DNA of 64,000 nucleotides. Source: Craspedostauros australis. Taxonomy: Eukaryota > Bacillariophyta > Bacillariophyceae > Mastogloiales > Achnanthaceae. The position numbers and the translations under genes are program-made. Under the pieces are notes generated by a model, which did no database searches, was not told the DNA's origin, and saw only the letters and a program-made list of their open reading frames with translations. Positions 49,352-58,770 of this stretch are shown one piece after another (the first letter of the stretch is position 1; each line of letters opens with the position of its first letter). The stretch lies in the NCBI GenBank assembly GCA_026770025.1, contig JAMXDE010000007.1:1550001-1614000 (forward strand), read 5' to 3'.

Positions 49352-51510
49352 ATGGCATCCGAAGATAACCAGAAGAAGATGGAGAACGCCCGTCGGTTCC
49401 TGTGGGACGAAGACGAGGACAATGGCAACAACAGCAGCTTCAGCGGCCAGAACAGCATCAGCATGAGCAACAAGCCCTTCTCGGGCCGCAACGAATACAA
49501 CGTGGACCAGTCCGTCAACCTCATGGCGCGCGATGGCGACGAAGGCATGGGCATCCAGATGGCCTCCGCCGCGTACCCCAAGAAGAAGCAATCGCAGCGC
49601 CGCGTCAGCCCCCTCCTGCAGTACCTCATGGACCTGTGCGGCGAATCGCGCAAGGGATGCGGCATGGTGCTGTGCGTGCTCATCGTCGTGCTCTTCTTCA
49701 TCGTCGTCTTCCACGCCGTGCACCCGTCCGACGGCGGCGACAGCAAGGCCACCAGCAACAGCGACACCCTCAAGTACACCAAGGTCCAATGGAGCTCCGA
49801 GCAGGAGAAGCTCGCCAAGTCCATCATCCGCAAGGGCATCTCCACGGACTACGACCTCCACAACAAGCACTCGCCGCAGTACAAGGCCCTGCAGTACGCC
49901 ATCGACTCGCAGAAGGACGGCGCGTCCGTCCCAGACGAGCTCATCGACACGCGCTACATCCTCAGCGTCTTCCACCACGCCCTCAACGGCGACGACTGGG
50001 CCTTCCAAGAGCCATCGCGCTGGTTCTCGGAGACCGACAAGTACTGCATGTGGCAGGGCGTCTACTGCGTGCCGCGCGCCTACACGGGTCAGCCCGGCGA
50101 GATACCCGTCGCTCCGGACCAAAATGACGACATTTCCGACATCGCTGCGGACGTCCCCAACTACGACGGCGAGGAGCTCCTCACGCGCACCTACGATGCG
50201 GAGGAACCGATCATCGCCATCGAACTGCCCAACTTCAACCTGCAGGGCAAGCAGCTGCCCAAGGAGATCTTCCACCTTCCCCTGCTCGGCGTTCTCGACC
50301 TCTCCAGGAATCAGATCGAAGGATCGATCCCCGACCTATCCGCCGCCGGACAGCGCTTCTCCACCATCAACCTCAGCTCCAACCAGCTCTCCGGACCGCT
50401 GGAGCTCACCACCGCCGATCTCACCGAGGGCATCGCGCGAACACTGCACGAGCTGTACCTCGACGACAACAACCTCTCGGGCAAGCTCACGAAGGATTTC
50501 TTGCGACAGATCCGCTCCGTGCGCCACCTCACCCTCAACGACAACAAGCTCAACGGTGCGATCCCCTCCGATATCGCGGAGGTCACGCATCTCGAATACC
50601 TCTCCCTGCACAACAACGCGTTGTCGGGATCGCTCAACGGCGCCGGTATCAAGGACTGGAGTCCGGCCCTCATCGAAATCCAGTTGCAATTCAACTCGCT
50701 CACGGGGCCTCTGCCCACCGAAATCGAGGCGTTGACACGATTGGAAGTGCTGCGGCTCGATCACAACGGCATGTCGGGCAGCATCCCGAGTCTCTTCGCG
50801 GCTCTGTCGCGATTGACGGAGTTGAACCTCCAGTTCAACGAATTCGATAGCGAATTGCCGGAGGATATGCATCAGTTGTCGGATTTGAGTGAGTTGTTGC
50901 GACGCGTTGTGTTGCGTTGTGCTGTGCTGTGCTGTGCTGAGTAGACGGTTGTGTCGAGTAATCTGTTGTGAGTAATTGCACCATGGGCATCTTGCATCGT
51001 CTCACATCTTCGCTTTGCTTCCTCAACCATTCGCTTGAAAACCTACATCCACTTTCCTTCTCCTTTTCTACCATTTCAGAGAGACTGCTGCTCAACGACA
51101 ACAAGATCACTGGCACGATCCCTGAACACTTCGGCCAACTGCGCGACATCAAGATGCTGCACCTCAACAACAACGAAATCCATGGTGAAATCCCAACGAC
51201 CATCGGTCTGCTCGAAAACCTGCGCGATTTCCGCATCCAGAACTCCAACATGTTCGGTTTCATCCCGTCGGAACTGGGCAACTGCTTCCGTCTCCAGGAT
51301 CTCTTCCTCCAGAACAACAACGGCCTCGATGGCTACATCCCAACCGAATTGGCGGACCTCGACGAGCTGCGCGTGCTGCATTTGGAAGGCACATCGCTGA
51401 AAGGCGACATTCCTCCCAAGTTCTGCTCAGGGTACCGCGACAGAGATCTTGAGCTGCTCACGGCCGACTGTCAGGAAGTCAAATGTGATTGCTGTTCGAA
51501 GTGCTACTAA
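49352..51510 (+). CDS. Single-pass membrane LRR protein 3, two exons (655 aa)
   Basis: Exon 1 is 49352-50888, the intron 50889-51079 (191 nt, GTGAGT..TTTCAG, phase 1) and exon 2 51080-51510. The join reads LSDL-K-RLLLNDNKITG. The cytosolic N terminus has NARRFL (12-17) and VDQSVNLM (51-58), as in LRR gene 1, and the residues before the TM are basic. One TM helix lies at about 103-122 (CGMVLCVLIVVLFFIVVF). The linker has a Cys cap (CMWQGVYC), and about 12 LRRs follow, with the LxxLxLxxNxLxG pattern. It ends in VKCDCCSKCY-stop. No kinase or other cytosolic domain. An open frame extends upstream of the ATG to 49256, but 49352 is preferred because the shared NARRFL motif is then close to the start, as expected for an N-terminal signal-anchor protein. 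Confidence 0.87.
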
Positions 51511-52321
51511 AGTGGAGGAACAGCAGGAGAGACAGATTGTGAATGTTCAGCCAACGCGGCGTGCACTGCGAATGTGCCAACTCTCCAAATAGTCGCACGG
51601 CACTCGTCCATTTGGATCATTGCGTGCATCGAGACCCAGATGAACACACGCATGGACGAATGGATGCTGATTCGTGCGCGAGTGAGTGAATACCATACGT
51701 ACGTAGTTCGGTGAAGGGACGCAACGGGAATGCGTCGTCAACGTCAGAGTGCTGTACCTCTCCAGGAACTACATTTACATAACACAAGAGTTACATACGA
51801 GTGTTATGTAGTACTCGACAACTGCCTCGGGCATAGTGTGCTCGTACGAAGACCATCGCTGCTGCATCATCTCGATCCATGGTCTGGAATTGGAAAGGAA
51901 ACAAAGGTATCTTTGTGCTGCTTTCGGCACCGACTTTCGCCATTCTGTTGATGGATGCGCTCGTGATCGCAAGTCCCGTTCATTTCTTTCGTCCGACCGT
52001 CGACAGCGAAGCCATCAAACAAGATGTTTCTGTTGTTCTCGATTGCGGCAGGTCCACCAAAACCCATCGTGGTTGATGGGTCGCCCCTCAACACATCAAC
52101 AGAATCCTTGAGATTTGGATCCGTTGGTTGATGGACAAGCACAACGACAGCACTCTCCATCGATACCCATCATAGAGCAGACTGCACCGCATTTGTGATA
52201 CACTTCAATAGATCAGAGTACGTACTCTGACGCACCACCACACAAGAAGCGCTCCAATCCATCGCGCTGCATCACGACTGCTGCTCCCCTATTCTCGAAG
52301 CACAATCCTTCTTTGTGAAGC
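51511..52321. other. Intergenic, LRR gene 3 to the acidic protein
   Basis: 0.81 kb with no gene I can support. Short ORFs in several frames overlap. Confidence 0.5.
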
Positions 52322-54370
52322 ATGGCCATGCATTCATCGATGCACATCGCATGCAGCATGCGATTGCTGTTGCTCTTGTCGGCACTGGCCGTGGTGCAGC
52401 CGTTCGCAACGCGACAGACCTTCGTGGCACCGGTCCAGCGTATGCGCCGTGTGCCGTTCTGCCGTCCACCGTTTCTGCACGCGGCCAAGAAGAAGGGTGG
52501 CGATGACATGGAGGACGACATCATCGGCGACGAAGGCGACTGGGAACCGGACGAATCCGAGCTGCTGAATGGCATGGATGACATCGACGTGGAGAGCGTG
52601 CAGCTCGATGATCTCCAGGATGCTTCGGTGGTGATTGTGGACGAAGATGTTGCGGAGGAGGCTCCCCCTGTGGCAGAGGACGAGTTGATCGATGATGACG
52701 AGGACGACCTCGAGATCAGCGAAGAGTTCGAATGGGAGGACGAGGACGACGCGAGCGATCTTGGAGATGCCGCCGCCGTAGTGGCAGCATCCACAGCCGT
52801 GGCTGCGTCGGCCCAGCCGAAGGTGGAAGAAGAGGCCGTCGACGTCGATGCCACGGGCTCCGGATTCAGCGGCAAGCTCGACGCGAACGACGAGAACTTC
52901 AACGCCGTTCCGCTTCAGGATGATCCTGACGATCCCGACTACCAATCCAAGAAGGAGGAGGTGGAAGCCACCGTGGAGCGCCGAAAGAAGATCATCCCGA
53001 CCACCAAGTTCGATCCTTACGAGGTGCTGGACAACATGTCCGAGGAAGAGTTGGAGAGCTTCGAGAATATGCCCTACATGAAGGAGCTGCAGGCCAAGGT
53101 CGACGAAGCGATGCCAGGTACGCTCGAGGAAGAAGATCTCGAGGGAATTGACATCGAAAAGGAGATCGAGGAGTCATCCGATCTCCTGAACGACGACCCG
53201 TACGAGAACACTGGCGAGGTTGACATCTTCGGCACAGGTGTTGACGATGACATGATGGAGAAGCTGGATGATGCATGGAAGGCCATTCACAAAATCTCTG
53301 ACCAGGAGTCATGGAACAAGGTGGATGTCAAGTCCCGGAACATGGACTGGAGCACGCTCAGCGCGGAGACGCTGTCGGAGATGGAGGACTGTTTGGATGA
53401 GATTGGTGGCAGTTCGTACAACGTCACGAATTGGCTCCTCTACGACCTTGACTTCAACGTCACCAACCTCCTGCTGGCTGCCATCAAGCACAACCCCAAC
53501 GCACCCATCCTTCTCCAGCACTGGTACCCGCAGATGGCCACCTACAAGCGCTACGAAGCCGAACGCTCTCGCAACTTCGATTTCACCTGGGACGACGTCG
53601 ACGCTGCCGACATAACGGAGCTCGAGACTTACTACGCTGGCTTCGGGTACAACGAGATACCCAAGAAGCAACCGGCCGAAACGGGCATCATTGGAATGGG
53701 CGACCTGGACGAGGAGGAGATCAAGATGGCAGCATACCAAGAGTGGATGAACGAAGTCTACAACCCCGAATGGGACAGAAAGGACTTCGACGACGACGAT
53801 CTGAGAGATGAGGACAACGTGTACTCCAAATTCTTCGAGGAGCCGCAGCATCCCGATCTGCCCAAGTACGAGGATGTGGAGGAGGATATGCTCGAATGGA
53901 AGGAAGACTTCGATGAGAGGTACGCCGACGAGGACGGAAACCTGGCCCCCGAGGACAAGAAGCTGCGCGATCACTACGGAGAGGAGATCAAATTGAACAC
54001 CGTCTACGACGAAGAATTCCAACGAGAATTCCGAGGCCACCTCATCATAGCCTGCACCGCTGACGACTCCGACCTCGAGATCGCCGAGAAGATCACGGCC
54101 CGCATGAAGGAGGAGTTGGGGAAGAAGGTGTGGGTCGAGACTCGCGTCCTCGCGCACGCCCGCGAGGAGGACAACGTGTTCGAGGTCTGGCTGGAGAGCT
54201 ACGACATCGAGCTCCTGCATTCCAAGAAGCGGGCCCTGGCCAACAACAAGGGTTGGACGGGCCCCGCCGTGTGCGACGACGCGCAGGTCGAGTACCTCGT
54301 GGAAGAGGTCCGTTTCCTGGTCAGCGACGAAAAGCGATACAGCTACACCTTCAACGTGGACTTGGCCTAA
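52322..54370 (+). CDS. Large acidic protein with targeting presequence, unknown function (682 aa)
   Basis: No intron and one open frame. The N terminus has a hydrophobic segment (MRLLLLLSALAVVQPFATR at about 13-31; ATGs at 52322, 52328, 52340 or 52358 could start it), followed by a basic stretch. This could be an ER signal plus plastid transit peptide, though the cleavage motif is weaker than in the Clp gene. The rest is very acidic to about residue 260. Then comes a folded region with NVTNWLLYDLDFNVTNLLL and WYPQMATYKRYEAERSR blocks (about 370-440), a second acidic segment, and a well-ordered C terminus (about 560-682, beginning FRGHLIIACTADDSDLEIA) of alternating strands and helices. I do not recognise a named family. 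It may be a conserved hypothetical plastid protein of algae with secondary plastids. Function unknown. Confidence 0.75.
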   Translation: MAMHSSMHIACSMRLLLLLSALAVVQPFATRQTFVAPVQRMRRVPFCRPPFLHAAKKKGGDDMEDDIIGDEGDWEPDESELLNGMDDIDVESVQLDDLQDASVVIVDEDVAEEAPPVAEDELIDDDEDDLEISEEFEWEDEDDASDLGDAAAVVAASTAVAASAQPKVEEEAVDVDATGSGFSGKLDANDENFNAVPLQDDPDDPDYQSKKEEVEATVERRKKIIPTTKFDPYEVLDNMSEEELESFENMPYMKELQAKVDEAMPGTLEEEDLEGIDIEKEIEESSDLLNDDPYENTGEVDIFGTGVDDDMMEKLDDAWKAIHKISDQESWNKVDVKSRNMDWSTLSAETLSEMEDCLDEIGGSSYNVTNWLLYDLDFNVTNLLLAAIKHNPNAPILLQHWYPQMATYKRYEAERSRNFDFTWDDVDAADITELETYYAGFGYNEIPKKQPAETGIIGMGDLDEEEIKMAAYQEWMNEVYNPEWDRKDFDDDDLRDEDNVYSKFFEEPQHPDLPKYEDVEEDMLEWKEDFDERYADEDGNLAPEDKKLRDHYGEEIKLNTVYDEEFQREFRGHLIIACTADDSDLEIAEKITARMKEELGKKVWVETRVLAHAREEDNVFEVWLESYDIELLHSKKRALANNKGWTGPAVCDDAQVEYLVEEVRFLVSDEKRYSYTFNVDLA

Positions 54371-54950
54371 TGGAACAGCACACGCACAAGTAGAGTTAGT
54401 TTTGGTGGAGGATAGCGGAGTATGGAACGGTAGGAAAGGACGAGACCATTCATAATTAGAAATGGCAGGTATAGCCATACAAAGGAAGTTCCTTGCGTTC
54501 TCCTACCACTTCTAGCATGGTGTCTACTGTATTACGTCCAACCGTGAACAGAAGCGACCACCCATCTATGTCCTTATCTAGCCTCGATTCGCAGGGTTAC
54601 GACATGTACGATTAATGTGGACACCGAGGGACTCAATTGACTCGCTTGACTATTTCGGAGACAATCCAACGCTTCCCACGAACACGATCGCGAAATCGGA
54701 CACGACCAACGCCCACACACGAGACAACGAGAAGCAAGGAACAACAACGACGACGATCACCGCAACGGCCACAACACGAACGAAAACACAACGCAAATCA
54801 ACGCAAATCAACGGAGACGCCATCCTCAACCACACAAGCGAAACCAAAGAGGACACGAAGCAACATCACCATCATCGTCGTCAAGGAGACAACAACAAGA
54901 GAGCAACGAAGCACCGAAGCAAGGATACCACGCAAAGGAAGACAGACACC
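54371..54950. other. Intergenic, 5' flank of the COPI-associated-like gene
   Basis: 0.58 kb. The right part (54700-54950) is A/C-rich with aacgaca- and acacaac-type units, probably a 5' leader. No gene. Confidence 0.5.
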
Positions 54951-56065
54951 ATGGCAGGATACGGAGAACCGTCGTGGTTGAACACGCAGACTGATGATCG
55001 CGGCGCGACACAGGAAGCAGATATTGGCACTGGCGTGAGGGCGCCGCAGCCTGTCGAGTGAGTCTTTGCCTCGCCTTGCGCTTCTCTCTCTCTCTCTCTT
55101 GGGTTGCTTCGTGCTTGCTTCCGATGCTCTACATGTGATGGGAGATGGATACTGCCCAACGAATTCAACCCCATCATTTGGAGGGAGAGGGCTGTTCGAT
55201 CGTATCTCGTCGCTTGGCTTGGGTGATAGAACGGCAGATAGCAGCCATCGTTGTCGCAGCTGGTCAGCCGTTGTGCGTCGCATCCAGACCATTCTCATGC
55301 AAGAACAGGACGTTCAACGCAGACATTGGTGTCAGATTGTTGGCTTTTTGTCGCATTCGCATCTCCATTTCGAACTACAATGTCATCTAACCCCATCTTC
55401 TTTTGGCTTTTTCCACATGATATTGCATTGGATTGGATTGCATCTCATTCTGCTCACTTGCATGGCATGTCATGTCATGGCGTGATTGGAATACCTTAAT
55501 CTGCTGCTTTCGTATGGTACGCAACGAATTCATGTGAACAAACCAAATACTACACAACCGATACTGCAACAGCAATGGCACAAGGAACGGAGGCGGCAAG
55601 GGAAACTGGATCCTGGTGGCACTCTCGTTTGCCGACATCGGATTGTCCGTGATGATGAGCGGCCTCGGAGTGCTCACGCTGATCGAAGTGCACAACGAAG
55701 GCAAAGCCGATGAGATCAGCGAGCCGTTCCTCGCGTCCTACATGATCATGTTTGCTGTGCTCCTGTTTATCTACGAGGTCATGTGGTGGATGCCAGCACC
55801 GGGTATCAACAAGGCCGTCCGAAGGAACTTTGGCTTCATGTACGGATTGCGCGGCAAGGGATTCTACCTCATCTTCGTCGCATTCCTGTGTCTGGGACTC
55901 GGCAACGACGCCTCCGTCAAGGAGCTCAACTGGGCCACCGGAATCGCCTTTCTGCTTGTCGGATGTCTTCACATCTTCGTCGTGTGTTCACATCCAGAAG
56001 TCGCCACGCAGTACGTCGCACCATCGGCAGGTTTGGAGATGGATGACACTCCCAACGTTGTGTAG
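54951..56065 (+). CDS. Four-TM protein, COPI-associated/TVP15-like, two exons (199 aa)
   Basis: Exon 1 is 54951-55057, the intron 55058-55572 (515 nt, GTGAGT..CAACAG, phase 2) and exon 2 55573-56065. The join reads APQPV-D-NGTRNGGGK. The N terminus (about 1-45) is hydrophilic. Four hydrophobic helices follow (about 47-73, 85-105, 128-148 and 155-177), with an acidic C-terminal tail ending DDTPNVV. Helix order, size and short loops fit the COPI-associated protein family (yeast Tvp15/Tvp18-like Golgi proteins), but no catalytic or diagnostic residue was checked, so this is an inference from topology. It would act at Golgi membranes. The long intron contains no ORF I can support. Confidence 0.65.
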
Positions 56066-56584
56066 AGCCGAGTCGAGTACTCCAGACTGCTTCGACGTTC
56101 GCTGGGTTCCATCTTCAATTCAATTCAACTGCATCCGCTCAAATGTATTTTACGTAAACTTGGTCATTCAATCACTGAAGTAATCAATAGAAAATAGCAA
56201 GCGCACCGTGTTTCCATTGTAGAATACTTGCATTGTGGTCGTTTCCGTGTTCATCGCATGGTGTCGAGATCTGTCCACTGTGCGAAGTGAGAGATTGCAA
56301 TTGCCAAAGAGCGCCGAGTACGTCTGCACAAACGCTCCAGCAATTCATTGCGTTCGCAGGCATGACGTATTCACTGTCATATCTTCACGAGACATGATAC
56401 AGGCACGAGAGTTGACGATACCATGCAGACAGTGGAGGCCCAACCCAGTCCATTCTGTTCCGTTCTCGTCTCATATCTCATCAACGCCTCTTCCGATCCT
56501 TGCTTGTCGCCATCACACACAATTCCGGCCATGGAACGCTCCACTCGACAACATTCCATCCATTGACACATTCATGCATCCATC
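56066..56584. other. Intergenic, left flank of copia element 3
   Basis: 0.5 kb with no gene. It ends in a catc/cattca tract at 56570-56590, which forms the insertion site of element 3. Confidence 0.5.
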
Positions 56585-56590
56585 CATTCA

Positions 56591-56762
56591 AACCGGGATA
56601 TGTATGAAACCGTTGAAACGACGTTACACGATAGCCGCCATTACCAATCATGGACAACACAGCAATGAGACAACTGCACTGACGTATACGACATCGATAA
56701 GACTCATAATCTGCATCTTTACTCTTTTCACTCTAAATCGGTTTCACGTGTGTCGTAACTTG
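56591..56762 (+). repeat. 5' LTR of copia element 3
   Basis: 172 bp, much shorter than the LTRs of elements 1 and 2. The next 478 bp (56763-57240) are the untranslated leader, including a cc/gg-rich stretch near 56805-56870. No primer-binding site could be assigned. Confidence 0.85.
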
Positions 56763-57240
56763 GTTTATCATTCTCATCCGCTCATGCGGGCATGTGCGAG
56801 CGTGCAGGGACCGCCTGAAGAGGCGACGATAATACTGGAACCCCGCTCCGAGGGTGGACCGTCACCAAGCCGGCACTGCTTGTACTGTGCTGCATCCTCT
56901 TTGACCATGGTGTGCTGATGCAAAGTGACCGGCATCAGCGGGATGCAATCTCACCGTTCGCATTGCGAGGTGTTGATGACACTGGTGGACGCACCGACCG
57001 TAGGTCACACGGAAATTCCTACTGAGACACACGCTGTCATCAGCGAAAAGATCGTGTGCCTTGTTGCCCGGTCTGTGTTTCTCATCGCGGATTGACACCG
57101 CGAAAACACACGTTGAAACGCATTTTCACGTCGAAAACACACCATGTCCCAGTGTGATTTTCTTGACAACACAATCTCTCCCTCCCTTCACCACTTCTCT
57201 CTCATCATCATCAACAACGCTATACACGAACATCAACAAC

Positions 57241-58734
57241 ATGGCAGCCGCTGCAAATCCCAACGCCAACGAGATACGTGACTATTGCAAGAACGTACTC
57301 AGCTTCCCCGATGATGACATCGTCGATGCTTTGGAGGATCAAGGCTTGACCAAATTCGATGATTTCCTCTCCATCACAGACAAAGGCGTTACTGCCCTGT
57401 GCAAGCGCATCTGTGACGGTAGCGGATTCATTGAAAATCCTGCATACAAGGCGGGAGCCAAGGGCAACATACCACCACAAATCAAGGATCCAGGCATCAG
57501 CGTTGGTTGGGTTCATGAAACGAAACTGCGCCAACTCCGCTATGCACGATTCCACTTCCAACGTATTCAACGCCCCTTCACGGCAGCAGAGGCGCCCATG
57601 GACCGCCTCGTTGCGCTGTGGGAACTCTTCCTCGAGGAATAACGTATCAAGAAAGAAACCGAGATGGATATGCCAGAACGGCTGGTCAAAGTGGACCGTG
57701 TCCGTGACAGCCTCGAAGACATGCAGAACTACTTGGAGAACACACATGGTGCACTCGACACTCCACTTTCCTATGTGATCCGTGAGGATTCACGCAAACC
57801 CGAAGACCGCACACCGGCCATCAACGACGGATTTGGTGTACCCACCATGAAGGAGGAGTTAATCGATCGTGCAATCCATGAAGGCATCCGTTATGACGCA
57901 GACAACGCCAAAGTGTGGCAGGTTGTTCGCCATGTCACTCACGGCGGACCTGCATGGGCTTGGGTCCAAGGCTTCGAGCGCGCACGCAATGGTCGCGCAG
58001 CATTTATCGCACTCAAGGAGCATTACCATGGTGACTCGTTTCAGGCTCGTACCAAGGCAACAGCATCCAAGACAATTGCAACGAGCTTCTATGACGGCAA
58101 ATCGCGTCAATTCACTTTTGAACGATACGCACAGATCATGAAAGGCGCATTCGAAGACATGGCACGATGCGGCGAACCACTCGTGAACGCGGCGAAAGTG
58201 CGTCACTTCCTCGATGGTATCCGTGATTCTCGTCTCGACAGCGCATGTGTTGCTATCAAAATCAACGAAGCTCTCCGTGAAGACTTGCCCGGGGCCATCA
58301 ATGTCCTGAGCGAAGTCATTGACCACAAGCAAATCGCGTCACCCAGACGTTCCATTGGCTCGATGGACCGTGGCAAAGGCGGTCGTGGCAACCGCAATGG
58401 AACACCAAGCAAGGGTGGTCGCGGAGGCCAAGGCAAACCCAAGAAGTATGATCCGAATATGGTCATCACCGATCGCCACTACTCACCCGACGAATGGTCG
58501 GTCATGTCGTCCGCACAGAAGACCAAAGCACTTGAGATGCGTGCTGAACGAGACAAGCGCCGTGGGGTCATGTCGGTGGGCAGAAACACACCATCGAAGC
58601 GTCCACATGAAGAGACGGCTGGCCATTACGGACCAACTGATGCTGCTAACCAAGGCAGCAGTCCATCTGGCACCAACAATCAGGCTGGAATCGGCAGCAT
58701 GGCCACTCGTCGCAACCAACAAGGACGTTCCTGA
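57241..58734 (+). CDS. Element 3 Gag, interrupted by an in-frame TAA
   Basis: The ATG at 57241 starts a Gag of 497 codons ending TGA at 58732-58734. Position 57640-57642 is TAA, so only 133 codons are made unless the stop is read through. The frame is unchanged on either side: before it WELFLEE, after it RIKKETEMD. Both parts read as Gag. N-terminally there is a small helical module (about 8-60) similar in layout to the start of the element 2 Gag; later blocks are PLSYVIRED and VVRHVTHGGPAWAWVQGFE, and the C terminus is basic and Gly-rich (GKGGRGNRNG). No zinc knuckle is seen. A second ATG at 57664 lies after the stop. The TAA may be a fresh nonsense change (CAA or GAA to TAA) or a recoded stop. 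Confidence 0.75.
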
Positions 58735-58770
58735 CCACAAAGTCGCACTCGGCGGCTTACGTCCGTCAGC

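Noticed and set aside
57640..58734. Alternative genetic code in which TAA/TGA are read as amino acids
   Set aside because: All other genes in the window end at TAA, TAG or TGA in the expected place, so the standard nuclear code is in use. Only element-specific recoding remains possible.
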